NCBI GenBank assembly: GCA_946536925.1
Contig: CAMNFC010000002.1
Coordinates: 19,190 to 83,189 of the forward strand
Length of the DNA: 64,000 nucleotides
From: an uncultured Selenomonadales bacterium
GTDB taxonomy: Bacteria > Bacillota > Negativicutes > Selenomonadales > Selenomonadaceae
Direction: 5' to 3'
Below, piece by piece: positions 9,162 through 18,942 of the stretch. The notes beneath the pieces were generated by a model. It had not been told where the DNA came from and made no database searches. It worked only from the letters and a program-made list of their open reading frames with translations. The position numbers were made by a program, and so were the translations under genes. Each line of letters opens with the position of its first letter. The first letter of the stretch is position 1.

Positions 9162-11471
9162 TTGATTGAAGGTTTCGACGCGAAGATTTTTTCCGTCGGT
9201 TTTGAATTTTATCAGGCCGTGGCGGTCGGTGCGAAAAATTTTCGTCGGGAGATTTTCCAGCCGCTGCAAAACTTCGGCGCGCGGGTGCCCAAAATTATTT
9301 CCGTAGCCGACGCTGATGACGGAGCATTTGGGATTGACGGCTCGCAAAAATTCTTCGCTCGAAGAAGTGGCTGAGCCGTGGTGGCCGACTTTCAAAACGG
9401 TGGCGGAAACGTCGACGCCCTCGCGCAAAATTTCCGCCTCAATCTCTTTGACCAAATCGCCCGTGATCAGAAAAGTCACGTCGCCGCAACGGACACGATA
9501 GACGTTGGAAATTTCGTTGCCCGACCCGACTTTCGGCGCGAAAAGAATTTCGACTTGCACGCCGTCGACAGAAAAAATTTCGCCCGTTTGAGCGGCTCTC
9601 ATCGGCGGCAAAAATTTTTCGGCGATACCGAAGACCGCCGCGTATTCGGATTTATTTTCACTCGCGGTGATGATTTCGCCGACGGGAAAATTTTTTATCA
9701 CGGAGCCCGCGCCGCCCGAATGATCTTCGTGGACGTGAGTCAAAAAAATTTTTTCGACCGCGCGAATATTTTCGTGCTTGAGATAGGGGACGACGACGCG
9801 CCCGCCGACGTCGAACATTTTTTCGCGGACGCCGCCCGTGTCGAAGAGCAAACATTTTCCGTGGGGCGTGACGACGACCGCGCAATCGCCCTGGCCGACA
9901 TCGACGAAACTGACTTCAACATCGCCAGCCTTGAAAAAATTTATCGCGAAGAAAAAAATTATCGGCAACAAAATTATCGGGCGACGGAAAATCAGCGCGA
10001 CGTAATAAAAAAATCCCGCGGCAAAACCGAGCGTCGGCACTTGCACGGAACTTAGCGGCAGGCTCGCGAAAATTCGATTGAGTTCCGCGCCCGCCCCGAA
10101 GATTAAAGCCTCGCCCGCGAAAAAAATTTTTCCGACGAGAGGGACGACCGCCGCGATTAATCCGCCCAAAAGCCCGCCGACGATGACGATTTCCAACAGC
10201 GGCATGACGAAGACGTTGGCCAAGACCGAGCTCAAAGAAATTCTGTTGAAGTACCACACGACGATTGGCAGGCTCGCGACTTGCGCGGCGATTGTCATTG
10301 ACGCGGGCACGGAAAAAAATTTCGGGAAGCGTTCAAATTTTTCTTGCAGGTCTTGCGACAAATACATCAGCCCGGCCGTCGACGAAAAGCTCAACTGGAA
10401 ACTCACGTCGAAGAGGAGCAGCGGCTGATTGATGAGCATTGCCAAGGCCGTCAACGTCAGGAGGCGCGCGCCTTCCGCTTCCGCGTCCAAAGTTTTTGCG
10501 AAGAAAATTAAAATTCCCATGGACGCCGAACGCAAAACTTGCGGCAAAAGCCCGCTCAAGATTGCGTAAGTTCCGATGACGAAGAAGCCGACTGCGAACG
10601 TCAATTTTTTTGGAAGGCGGAGCAAAAGACAAAGCCAGGCCGTCGCCATCGCCAACATGCTCATGTGCGAGCCACTGACCGACAAGATGTGGATTATCCC
10701 CGTCGTTGCAAAATCTTCGACGAGTTCGGGGTTCAGTCCCGCGTAGCCGCCGAAAAGCATTGCAAAAATCGCCGCAGCGTCCTCCGTCGACATGCCCCGC
10801 GCCATCGATTCGCGATAGTGTTCGCGGATTGAGGCGACGACCCGCAAAAATTTTGTCCAAAGGTTGCCGTCGACTTGCTCAATAAAAATTCCTTGCTTGC
10901 CGGCCGACATTCGCGCGGTGATTGAATTGGCCTTCATGCGCGTGACGCCGTCGATTTGCCCGGGGTTGTTGTAGTTCGTCAAAAGTTTCAGGTTGCCGCC
11001 CGCAGAAATTTTGTCGCCGATTCGTGCCGTCGGGAAAGTTTCGTTCGGATAGAAAGTCACGATCAGCCCGCCGGAAATTTTTTTCTCCTCGCCTTTGAGC
11101 TTGACAGATTCTGCGTCGACTACGAAGCGCACTTGAGTTAATCCGTTCGGCAAAATTTTTTTCTGAGGATCCTCGCGCACCGTGCCCGTCAAAAAAATTT
11201 GTTGCCCCGCGAATTTTGAAATGTCATCGGGCGGCAAGCTGTCCGCGGAAAAAAATCTGAGGCCGCCGAGCGCAAAAAAAATTATCGGGCAGAGGATACA
11301 TGCTGTCAAATTTTTTCGCCGCCACGTGAAAATTATTCCGCCGATCATCAGAGCCGCGCAGATTCCGATAAAAAATTTCGGCAAGCGAAGAAAATTTTCC
11401 GTGAAAAAAATTCCCGCCGCCAGAGCCGCCAGCAGCACGTTCAAAAAGGCGTTCGAGATTTTCGGTTTCAT
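9159..11471 (-). CDS. comEC: DNA internalization-related competence protein ComEC/Rec2
   Basis: 770 aa; competence-domain membrane region (HILSVSGSHMSMLA) plus C-terminal metallo-beta-lactamase-like domain (VDVGQGDCAVV, THVHEDHSGG, KVGHHGSATSSS). Confidence 0.9.
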   Translation of the reverse strand: MKPKISNAFLNVLLAALAAGIFFTENFLRLPKFFIGICAALMIGGIIFTWRRKNLTACILCPIIFFALGGLRFFSADSLPPDDISKFAGQQIFLTGTVREDPQKKILPNGLTQVRFVVDAESVKLKGEEKKISGGLIVTFYPNETFPTARIGDKISAGGNLKLLTNYNNPGQIDGVTRMKANSITARMSAGKQGIFIEQVDGNLWTKFLRVVASIREHYRESMARGMSTEDAAAIFAMLFGGYAGLNPELVEDFATTGIIHILSVSGSHMSMLAMATAWLCLLLRLPKKLTFAVGFFVIGTYAILSGLLPQVLRSASMGILIFFAKTLDAEAEGARLLTLTALAMLINQPLLLFDVSFQLSFSSTAGLMYLSQDLQEKFERFPKFFSVPASMTIAAQVASLPIVVWYFNRISLSSVLANVFVMPLLEIVIVGGLLGGLIAAVVPLVGKIFFAGEALIFGAGAELNRIFASLPLSSVQVPTLGFAAGFFYYVALIFRRPIILLPIIFFFAINFFKAGDVEVSFVDVGQGDCAVVVTPHGKCLLFDTGGVREKMFDVGGRVVVPYLKHENIRAVEKIFLTHVHEDHSGGAGSVIKNFPVGEIITASENKSEYAAVFGIAEKFLPPMRAAQTGEIFSVDGVQVEILFAPKVGSGNEISNVYRVRCGDVTFLITGDLVKEIEAEILREGVDVSATVLKVGHHGSATSSSEEFLRAVNPKCSVISVGYGNNFGHPRAEVLQRLENLPTKIFRTDRHGLIKFKTDGKNLRVETFNQ

Positions 11472-11562
11472 TCAATACCTCAATCGCTTGCAAAATTCTT
11501 TAGCGTTGAAAATTTTTGCCGTCAATGATATATTGATTAAAAATTTTTGGGAGGTTTCGGCC

Positions 11563-12120
11563 GTGACTTATCTGAAAAAAATTTTTGCAATGGCGATCTT
11601 TCTCGTCTTGTCAGTCGCTTCCGTTTGCAGTGCCGTCGACAGGAACGAATTCAGCTTGGGCGGCATTTATCTCAACATGCCTTATAACGACGTTTTGAAA
11701 ATGTACGGGCAACCGACAAGCCGGCCGGGCGGTTATGCGCAACTGGTCACGGACGTCATCAAATACGGCTCCGACGTGGAGATCGGTTTTCTCGGAAAGA
11801 ACGTGCGTTACGTCGTGACGACCGCGAACAACGGCTGGAAAACTCCGTCGGGTCTTCACGTCGGCATGACGATTGACGAGGCAATAAGAATTTATGGAAC
11901 GGATTACAAAATTTCGACGCGCTCTCAATCCGACATTTACGATTGGATGAAAAGCCAACCGTATTTCCCTCTTACATGGACGGGAAAAAAATACAGCTGG
12001 TCTCGCGTCGCGGAAACTTATGGATACAATCCCGGCGACACGATTTTTGTTTTGTCCGTCGTTGAAAAGGGCGGCCGAGTCTCGGCGATAGAGCTGGATC
12101 AAATCACGCCCGAATATTAA
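11563..12120 (+). CDS. Exported hypothetical protein
   Basis: GTG start after GGGAGG; signal peptide ending VCSA; repeated GIYLNMPYNDVLKMYGQP / GLHVGMTIDEAIRIYG segments. ORF track starts at 11182. Confidence 0.65.
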   Translation: MTYLKKIFAMAIFLVLSVASVCSAVDRNEFSLGGIYLNMPYNDVLKMYGQPTSRPGGYAQLVTDVIKYGSDVEIGFLGKNVRYVVTTANNGWKTPSGLHVGMTIDEAIRIYGTDYKISTRSQSDIYDWMKSQPYFPLTWTGKKYSWSRVAETYGYNPGDTIFVLSVVEKGGRVSAIELDQITPEY

Positions 12121-13538
12121 TTTTTCAGCGGGATTTTCAGCGTGAAGGTCGTGCCGCGTCCGAGCTCGCTTTCGACGGAAATTTTTATGCCGTGGCGGTC
12201 GGCAATCCACTTTGCAATCGACAGGCCGAGCCCGCTGCCGTTTGCCTCGCTGACCAAATCCTCGCTGTCGATTCGGACGAAGCGGTCGAAAATTTTTTCA
12301 AGGTTCTCCGCGGCGATTCCGATGCCCGAATCCGAAATCTTCAGCAAAATATTTTTCCCGTCGCGCGCGGACGAAACTTTTATGGAGCCGCCTTCAGGCG
12401 TGTATTTTACGGCGTTGTCCAAAAAAATTCTGATCATCTGGCGGACGGTCGTCTCGTCGCCGAAAATTTTTGCCGGCTCATTTTTTTCCAGCGTGACGTT
12501 GTGGGTTTTGACGACGGTTTTCATTTTGCTCATCACGTCGCCGACGATATCGTCCAAGTCCAAATCTTTTTTGTGAAGTTTTTGGCGGTGCTGGTCTGTG
12601 CGCGAGAGGAACAAAAGATTTTCCAGTAGAGCCTGCATGTTTTGCGCCTCGGAGCCGATGACTTTTAAATTTTCTTTGAGGAGAGCCTCGTCAGCCGTGC
12701 CGTAAGTCTCGATGAAGTCGATGTAACCTTTGATGACGGCGGCGGGCGTGCGCAGCTCGTGCGAGGCGTCGGAGACAAATTTTTGCTGCTGATTTATTCC
12801 GCCCTGCAAACGATCCAACATTTCGTTCAAAGTTTTTGCCAGCTGATTAAGTTCGTCTTCGGTCTCGGAAATCGGAATGCGCCCGCTCATCTTCTCGAAG
12901 GCAATTTCCCGCGCCAACTCGTTCATGGTTTTTATCGGCGTCAAAACTCTGCGGCTCATCACGTAACCGAGCCCGATTGAAAGAAGAATCCCGAAGAAGT
13001 CGAGCATCAGCAAAATTCTATCCAGGTTCTCGAAGAGATTGACCTCGGCGGTTATCGTGCGGAAAAAATACAGCGTGACGGTCTCGCCGTCGTGAGTGTA
13101 TTCCATTTTCGCGCGATAAATCAGCCCGGAGCCGACCCGCGCGACATCAAATTCGTCAAAGGAAAAAAGCGGCGGGTCGCGCAAAATTCCCGCGTCAAAT
13201 TTTTCCAGCGACGGATATTTTTCGTCCGTGTCGATAAAAACTTTTCCGTCAGCGTCCGTGACACGCAACACCACGCCCGCCACCAACGCCCCGCGAAAAG
13301 CATTCGGGTTGAAAGTCACGTAATGTTCTTCCAGCTCGACGAAAACTTTTTTCACCCGCTCCATGCTGAAGAGAATTGCTTTTTCGGCCGGGACGTAAAG
13401 CGCGTTCATGACGCCGAGCCACATGGCGAAATTTATCACGCCGAGCAAAATCGTAAAGCAGGCCGCGTAAGCCAAAGTGATTTTCGTGGAGATGCCGAAG
13501 CTGCCGATTTTGCGTTTGATTTTTTCTGTGACGCTCAT
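12117..13538 (-). CDS. HAMP-domain sensor histidine kinase
   Basis: Two TM segments, HAMP, SDASHELRTPAAVIKGYIDF H-box, DNAVKYTPEGG N-box, GSGLGLSIAKWI G-box. Confidence 0.9.
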   Translation of the reverse strand: MSVTEKIKRKIGSFGISTKITLAYAACFTILLGVINFAMWLGVMNALYVPAEKAILFSMERVKKVFVELEEHYVTFNPNAFRGALVAGVVLRVTDADGKVFIDTDEKYPSLEKFDAGILRDPPLFSFDEFDVARVGSGLIYRAKMEYTHDGETVTLYFFRTITAEVNLFENLDRILLMLDFFGILLSIGLGYVMSRRVLTPIKTMNELAREIAFEKMSGRIPISETEDELNQLAKTLNEMLDRLQGGINQQQKFVSDASHELRTPAAVIKGYIDFIETYGTADEALLKENLKVIGSEAQNMQALLENLLFLSRTDQHRQKLHKKDLDLDDIVGDVMSKMKTVVKTHNVTLEKNEPAKIFGDETTVRQMIRIFLDNAVKYTPEGGSIKVSSARDGKNILLKISDSGIGIAAENLEKIFDRFVRIDSEDLVSEANGSGLGLSIAKWIADRHGIKISVESELGRGTTFTLKIPLKN

Positions 13539-13638
13539 AAAAAGTGCCTTTCCGTTTTAAAAATTGTATTCGTATAATAAACAATCGGCGGCGGAATGTA
13601 AAGTCATAAACCCACAGAAAATTTTCATAAAACTTTGC

Positions 13639-13669
13639 TTGACACGAGTCGACTCCCGTGCGGTATAAT
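13639..13669 (+). promoter_or_regulatory. Promoter with 19-bp spacer containing a palindrome
   Basis: TTGACA (13639-13644), 19 nt, TATAAT (13664-13669); GAGTCGACTC (13646-13655) in the spacer. Confidence 0.6.
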
Positions 13670-13700
13670 ATGTGAAATTATTTTTGAGAGGGATTCTTCA

Positions 13701-15188
13701 ATGGCATCGGTTCCGAAGAAAATTTGGCAGGATTCGTACCAGCTTTACATCGGCGGACAGTGGCGCGACGCTGAAGGCGGCAAAACTTTCGACGTGTACA
13801 ATCCGGCCAACGGCTCCTTCATGTGCAAGGTCGCAGCCGCAAGCAAACAAGACGTCGACGAGGCGGTCAAAGCGGCCTGGAAAGCTTTCCCCGAATGGAA
13901 GAAAACTTCCATAACCGAGCGCGCGACCATTCTCCTCAAAATCGCAGACATCATCGACGCGAACAAAGAGCACCTGGCAATGATCGAGACGCTCGACAAC
14001 GGCAAACCTATCCGCGAGACAATGAACATCGATATCCCCATGGGCTCGGATCATTTCCGCTACTTCGCGGGCGTCATTCGTTCCGAAGAAGGCTCGGCCA
14101 ACATGATCAACGAAAATACTTTGAGCCTCATCCTCAACGAACCAATCGGTGTCGTCGGACAAATCGTCCCATGGAATTTCCCGTATCTCATGGCGGCGTG
14201 GAAATTGGCACCGGCTTTGGGCGCGGGCGACTGCATCGTCTTCAAGCCGTCGAGCACAACTTCTTTGAGCGTCCTGGAACTCATGAAGCTCATCGAAAAA
14301 GAATTGCCGCCCGGCGTTTTGAACATCGTCACGGGCAGCGGCGGCAAAACCGGCCAATATCTCCTCGATCATCCCGACATTTGCAAGTTGGCGTTCACCG
14401 GCTCGACGGAGGTCGGTTATTCCGTGGCGGACGCGGCGGCAAAAAAACTCATTCCCGCGACGCTCGAACTCGGCGGCAAATCCGCGAACATTTATTTCGA
14501 CGACATGCCTTGGGAAAAAGGCGTCGAGGGCGCGTGCCTCGGAATTCTTTTCAATCAAGGTCAAGTTTGTTGCGCGGGCTCCAGAATTTTTGTGCAGGAT
14601 ACAATCTACGACAAATTCCTCGCGGCGATCAAAGAAAAATTCGAGAGCGTCAAAGTCGGTCTGCCTTGGGAACCCGAAACTCAAATGGGTAGCCAAATCG
14701 ACAACCGCCAGCTTGAAAAAATTTTGAACTACGTCGAGATCGGCAAGGCTGAAGGTGCACAAGTCATCACGGGCGGAAAGAAAGCCAACGTCGCGGGCGG
14801 CGAGAACGGAGCTTTCATGCAGCCGACGATTCTGGCCGACGTGAACAACAACATGCGCGTTGCCTGCGAAGAAATTTTCGGCCCCGTGGCCGTCGTCGTC
14901 AAATTCCACGACGAAGAAGAAGTCATCCAAATGGCAAACGACAGCGAATACGGTTTGGGCGGCGCGGTCTGGACGAAAGACATCAATCGTGCGCTCAGGG
15001 TCGCTCGTGCAATCGAGACGGGCAGAATGTGGATCAATACTTACAACGAACTGCCCGCGGGCGCACCTTTCGGCGGCTACAAAAAATCCGGCATCGGGCG
15101 CGAAACCCACAAGCTCATCATGAACGCTTACACGCAGAAGAAAAATATTTTTATCAGCCTCGGCGAAAAACCCACGGGACTTTACTGA
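13701..15188 (+). CDS. Aldehyde dehydrogenase family protein
   Basis: 495 aa; LELGGKSANI, FNQGQVCCAGSRI active-site region, EEIFGPVAVV. Start ATG 13701 after GAGAGGGA. Confidence 0.92.
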   Translation: MASVPKKIWQDSYQLYIGGQWRDAEGGKTFDVYNPANGSFMCKVAAASKQDVDEAVKAAWKAFPEWKKTSITERATILLKIADIIDANKEHLAMIETLDNGKPIRETMNIDIPMGSDHFRYFAGVIRSEEGSANMINENTLSLILNEPIGVVGQIVPWNFPYLMAAWKLAPALGAGDCIVFKPSSTTSLSVLELMKLIEKELPPGVLNIVTGSGGKTGQYLLDHPDICKLAFTGSTEVGYSVADAAAKKLIPATLELGGKSANIYFDDMPWEKGVEGACLGILFNQGQVCCAGSRIFVQDTIYDKFLAAIKEKFESVKVGLPWEPETQMGSQIDNRQLEKILNYVEIGKAEGAQVITGGKKANVAGGENGAFMQPTILADVNNNMRVACEEIFGPVAVVVKFHDEEEVIQMANDSEYGLGGAVWTKDINRALRVARAIETGRMWINTYNELPAGAPFGGYKKSGIGRETHKLIMNAYTQKKNIFISLGEKPTGLY

Positions 15189-15228
15189 TCCTTCGGCGCG
15201 GAGAAAATTTTCTTCGCAAAAAAAAATT

Positions 15229-15263
15229 TGACCGGCAGTCATCGACCGTCGGTCATTTTTTTA
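15229..15263. terminator. Rho-independent terminator
   Basis: GACCGGCAG...CGTCGGTC imperfect stem followed by T-run, between convergent genes. Confidence 0.6.
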
Positions 15264-16517
15264 TTTCAAGTTCAAATATTTGTCGAGCCACGCGGCCACA
15301 GCCTCGCCGATGAAACGTTTGCCGTCAGCGTCGGGGTGCAAGCCGTCAATCGACAGAGTTTCAATCAGATTTCCTTTGTCGTCGGTGAGCTTTTCGTTCA
15401 CGTCGATGAAATATTTTCGGGAGCGAACCCAATCGCAGATGATGCGTCGGTTTTCTTGCCAATCGGCGGGCGGAACCTCGATGAAATTTACTTTTTGGAT
15501 TTGCGCGGGATTTAGCGGCGTCGGCGTGAGGAACACGGGCTTGATTCCGTTTTGCTCGCATTTGTATTCCAGAGCCGCCAAATTTTCTACGGATTCGCGG
15601 CCGCCGATGTTCGCACGATAATCGTTGACGCCGGCCATGATGAAAAGAATTTCGGGGCGGAAAGGCAAAACGTCGTTGTCGAAGCGTTCCAAAATTTCGG
15701 CGGTGGTGTCGCCGCTGCGTCCGAGATTTTTTATCGGAATGGCGCAATACGTTTCCCAGTTGTAAATGACTGTCGAGGGCGGGACGGAAATTGATCCGCC
15801 GCCGTGAGTTATGCTGTCGCCCAAAGCGCAAAATCTGACTTGGTGCTTGACGGTGAAGCTGTTCGCGGAATTTTTTTCCGACCAACGAGTGAGCGGCTGA
15901 CCGTCCGCCGTGAACGCGCGCAACCGCCAAAAATATTCGCCCTCGTCGAGCACGGGCTGCTTGTCATAAAAATCAAAGTCGTCGTCCTGCTCCTTCGAAT
16001 GCGTAAAATATCGGCGAACAATTTTTCCGTCCTTGATGAGTTCAATTTCATAATAATCCGCGCCGCTCGTCGGAATCCACGAATACACGGGATAAATCGG
16101 CGGATAATTCATTTTGTCAAATTCTGTCGTCGTGCGCGGGGAATTCGGGTTGGTGTCCAGCGCGACGATCGGCAATTTTTTTTCAAGCGTCGTTCCTTCC
16201 AGCGAAAGAGCGTTGACTTGAAATTTCGCGTTCAAATTTTTTACGGGCAACTCGATTCCGTTGGTGTACGAGTAAAAAGTTTCGCCCTCGATAAAAATTT
16301 CGTACTTGACGGCACCGGGCACGATATCCCAACATAAACGCAAAATTTTTTCTTCGCGAGGAACAATTTCTTCGTTCGTGTCGTAAAGTTCGTCGACGGC
16401 GGCGGCTTGCGTTTGTGCGACGTGAATTTTTTTTTCCGAGCGGTCGCCGAAATTTATAAAGCCGAAATTGGAAATGCAAAGGATGACGGCCAAAACAATC
16501 GGCGCAAATTTCAGCAT
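15261..16517 (-). CDS. Exported SGNH/GDSL-type hydrolase
   Basis: CALGDSITHGGGS block I, IIFIMAGVNDY-like LFIMAGVNDYR, DGLHPDADG block V; signal sequence. Start at ATG 16517 after GGAGG. Confidence 0.85.
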   Translation of the reverse strand: MLKFAPIVLAVILCISNFGFINFGDRSEKKIHVAQTQAAAVDELYDTNEEIVPREEKILRLCWDIVPGAVKYEIFIEGETFYSYTNGIELPVKNLNAKFQVNALSLEGTTLEKKLPIVALDTNPNSPRTTTEFDKMNYPPIYPVYSWIPTSGADYYEIELIKDGKIVRRYFTHSKEQDDDFDFYDKQPVLDEGEYFWRLRAFTADGQPLTRWSEKNSANSFTVKHQVRFCALGDSITHGGGSISVPPSTVIYNWETYCAIPIKNLGRSGDTTAEILERFDNDVLPFRPEILFIMAGVNDYRANIGGRESVENLAALEYKCEQNGIKPVFLTPTPLNPAQIQKVNFIEVPPADWQENRRIICDWVRSRKYFIDVNEKLTDDKGNLIETLSIDGLHPDADGKRFIGEAVAAWLDKYLNLK

Positions 16518-18148
16518 TGCAATTCCTCCCACCGCAAATAAAGTCCGTCGATCTCCGCGATTTTTTCTGCGTGCGCGGCCGCCAATTCCGTCAATTTTTC
16601 CGGCAAACTCGCGCGGTTTATCTCGTGCTCTATCATCTTCAGCTCCATCTCCGCCATTTTTATTTGCGCCTCGACTTTTGCGATTGCCTGCTCGTTCGGT
16701 TTGGGCGCGGAAGATTTTTTTTCAACGGCGGTTTTCGTTTTCGGCGGGGAAATTTTTTTCTCCGTCGCCGCGGCAAATTCTATTATTCGCGTCGCCACTT
16801 TGTCAAGCAGGTATCGATCGTGCGTCACGATTAAAATTGTCCCGTCGAAATTTTTCAGCGCGTCCTCGATTGCTTCGCGTGCCGGCAAATCCAAATGATT
16901 CGTCGGCTCGTCCAAAATTAAAAAGTTTGCGCCCGTCAAAATTAATTTCGTCAACGCAACGCGGGTTTTTTCTCCGCCCGACAAATCAGCTATCGGTTTC
17001 TCGACGACTTGCGCGAACAAATTCAATTTTGCCAGCTCCGAACGCGCCCGGCCTTCCGTCAAACCAAATTCGTTGTTCAATTCTTCCAGCGGCGTGAAAT
17101 TTTCGTTCAATTCCTCGTGGCCTTGAGAAAGATAGCCGATTTTCACGCGGTTGCCGATTTTTATTTCGCCCGAATCAGCTTTGAGCTCGCCGACGATAAT
17201 TTTCAGCAGCGTGGACTTTCCGACGCCATTTCGACCGATGAGCCCGATTTTTTCGCCTTTGAAAATTTCCGCGCCAAAATTTTTTATCACGTCCTTGAAG
17301 AAAATTTTTTCCAAGATAAGCACGCGATTTGCCGATTCCGAAGCGTCACCCAAATTTATTGAAGATTTTTCTGTCGACGGCGGCTTTTCCAGGCGTTGCA
17401 TTCGGTCGAGAAGAGTTTGTCGCCCGCGAGCCTGCTTTGCTTTGACGCCCGCTTTATTTCGTCGCACAAAATCTTCCAGCTTCGCGATTTCTTCCTGCTG
17501 TTTTTCGTAAGCTTTGAGTTCTGCCTCGCGTTTTTCACGTTTGAGCCGCACAAATTTTTCGTAGTTGCCGGGATAGAGCGTCGCGCGAAAATTTTCCATG
17601 TCTAAAATTTTTTCGACGCAATTTTGGAGGAAATGTCGGTCGTGGGTGACGGCGATGACCGTTCCGCGATAATTTTTCACGAAATCCTCCAGAAATTCAA
17701 TCGAGTAGATGTCCAGATGATTTGTCGGCTCGTCGAGAATCAAAATTCGCGGTTCATGCAACAAAGCTTTGGCCAGAGAAATTTTTGCACCCTCGCCGCC
17801 GCTGAAATGGTTCGGATTCTTTTCAAGGTCGCTTTCCGTGAATCCAAGGCCGAATAAAATTTTTCGCGCCTGAAATTTTTCTACGCCGACCAAAAGCATC
17901 TCGTCAAGGAGAGTTTCGGCAAAAAATTTCGGTATTTGCTCGACGAAGCCGATATCTTCCGCGCGAAGCCCAAAAATTGTTCCCGCGTCAAAATTTTCCG
18001 CGCCCGTCATGATTTTTACCAGCGTGGACTTTCCCGCGCCGTTTTTGCCGACGATTCCGACTTTTTCGCCGTCAACGATCTTAAAAGTCACGTCGCGGAA
18101 AATTAATCGTTCGCCATAAAATTTTGTAACGTTGTCGAGTTGAATCAT
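16511..18148 (-). CDS. ABC-F family ATP-binding protein (Uup/YfmR-like)
   Basis: Two Walker A motifs (GKNGAGKST, GRNGVGKST), linker, LSGGEKTRVALTKL, LDEPTNHLD. Start MIQLDNVTKFYG at 18148, shorter than the ORF track. Confidence 0.9.
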   Translation of the reverse strand: MIQLDNVTKFYGERLIFRDVTFKIVDGEKVGIVGKNGAGKSTLVKIMTGAENFDAGTIFGLRAEDIGFVEQIPKFFAETLLDEMLLVGVEKFQARKILFGLGFTESDLEKNPNHFSGGEGAKISLAKALLHEPRILILDEPTNHLDIYSIEFLEDFVKNYRGTVIAVTHDRHFLQNCVEKILDMENFRATLYPGNYEKFVRLKREKREAELKAYEKQQEEIAKLEDFVRRNKAGVKAKQARGRQTLLDRMQRLEKPPSTEKSSINLGDASESANRVLILEKIFFKDVIKNFGAEIFKGEKIGLIGRNGVGKSTLLKIIVGELKADSGEIKIGNRVKIGYLSQGHEELNENFTPLEELNNEFGLTEGRARSELAKLNLFAQVVEKPIADLSGGEKTRVALTKLILTGANFLILDEPTNHLDLPAREAIEDALKNFDGTILIVTHDRYLLDKVATRIIEFAAATEKKISPPKTKTAVEKKSSAPKPNEQAIAKVEAQIKMAEMELKMIEHEINRASLPEKLTELAAAHAEKIAEIDGLYLRWEELQC

Positions 18149-18235
18149 TGCTTGGCCTCTAAAGTTTTTTTTCATGATAGCAGAAAAAATCTTCCGCGTC
18201 GACAAAATTTTTCCTCGTGATATAATTTCAGCGAG

Positions 18236-18883
18236 GTGATGACGATGAAAAAGATTTTTTTGAGCACACTGGCCGTTTTTATCCTCTGCGTCCAAAATTT
18301 TTGCTGCGCGGCGACGATTGAGAGCAAAAACTTCAACGGAAACGAAAATTTGATTTATCCCGTCGTGCACGTCGCAGATTCTTCCGCCGAAAAAAAAATT
18401 AACGTCGCGATTGTCGCCGAGATCGACAGATTTTTGACGGGAATTTATCGAAACGCGCAAGTCAACGGTTTTCAAGTCGCCGATGTCCGCACAAATTTTG
18501 AAATCGCCTGCAATGAGGCCAGAAATACCGTGATTTTGAGTTTGCTTTTGACGGAGAGCAATTATTACAAGGGCGCGGCTCATCCGTCGACTTTTTTGCA
18601 CGCGATGAACTTCAATTTGTCGAACGGCGAGCTGATCGACAAAAATTATTTGCTTGATGTCGGCTCAGGCGTCCCCGAAAGTCATTTCGTCGCCAAATTG
18701 GAGAAAAAATTGCGCGAAAAGGTCGAGCGCGAAAAAATTTTCCTTTTCGATAACGTTTTTCCGCTAAAAAAGCTCCCAGAAAACTTTTATTGGGACGAAA
18801 ACCTTCATTTGCATTTTATTTTCCAACAATACGATATCGCGCCGTACGCAGCGGGAATTATCGACGTGGATATCGACGCTTGA
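18236..18883 (+). CDS. Exported DUF3298/RsiV-like protein
   Basis: Signal peptide; YPVVH...INVAI, KGAAHPSTFLHAMNFNLSNGE, FIFQQYDIAPYAAG characteristic end. Confidence 0.7.
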   Translation: MMTMKKIFLSTLAVFILCVQNFCCAATIESKNFNGNENLIYPVVHVADSSAEKKINVAIVAEIDRFLTGIYRNAQVNGFQVADVRTNFEIACNEARNTVILSLLLTESNYYKGAAHPSTFLHAMNFNLSNGELIDKNYLLDVGSGVPESHFVAKLEKKLREKVEREKIFLFDNVFPLKKLPENFYWDENLHLHFIFQQYDIAPYAAGIIDVDIDA

Positions 18884-18893
18884 GCAAAAAAAT

Positions 18894-18926
18894 GGAGCCG
18901 TTCGAGTTGAACAGCTCCTTTTTTTT
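18894..18926. terminator. Rho-independent terminator
   Basis: GGAGC-c-GTTC-gagtt-GAAC-a-GCTCC followed by T8. Confidence 0.8.
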
Positions 18927-18942
18927 GTTTCCGAATGAAAAA

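Noticed and set aside
9378-10055. 225-aa and other ORFs antisense to comEC
   Set aside because: ComEC motifs on the minus strand are decisive.
13698-15242. 514-aa antisense ORF over the aldehyde dehydrogenase gene
   Set aside because: Low-complexity Phe/Asp/Arg-rich translation mirrored from biased codons of a clear conserved gene; no start context or family motifs.
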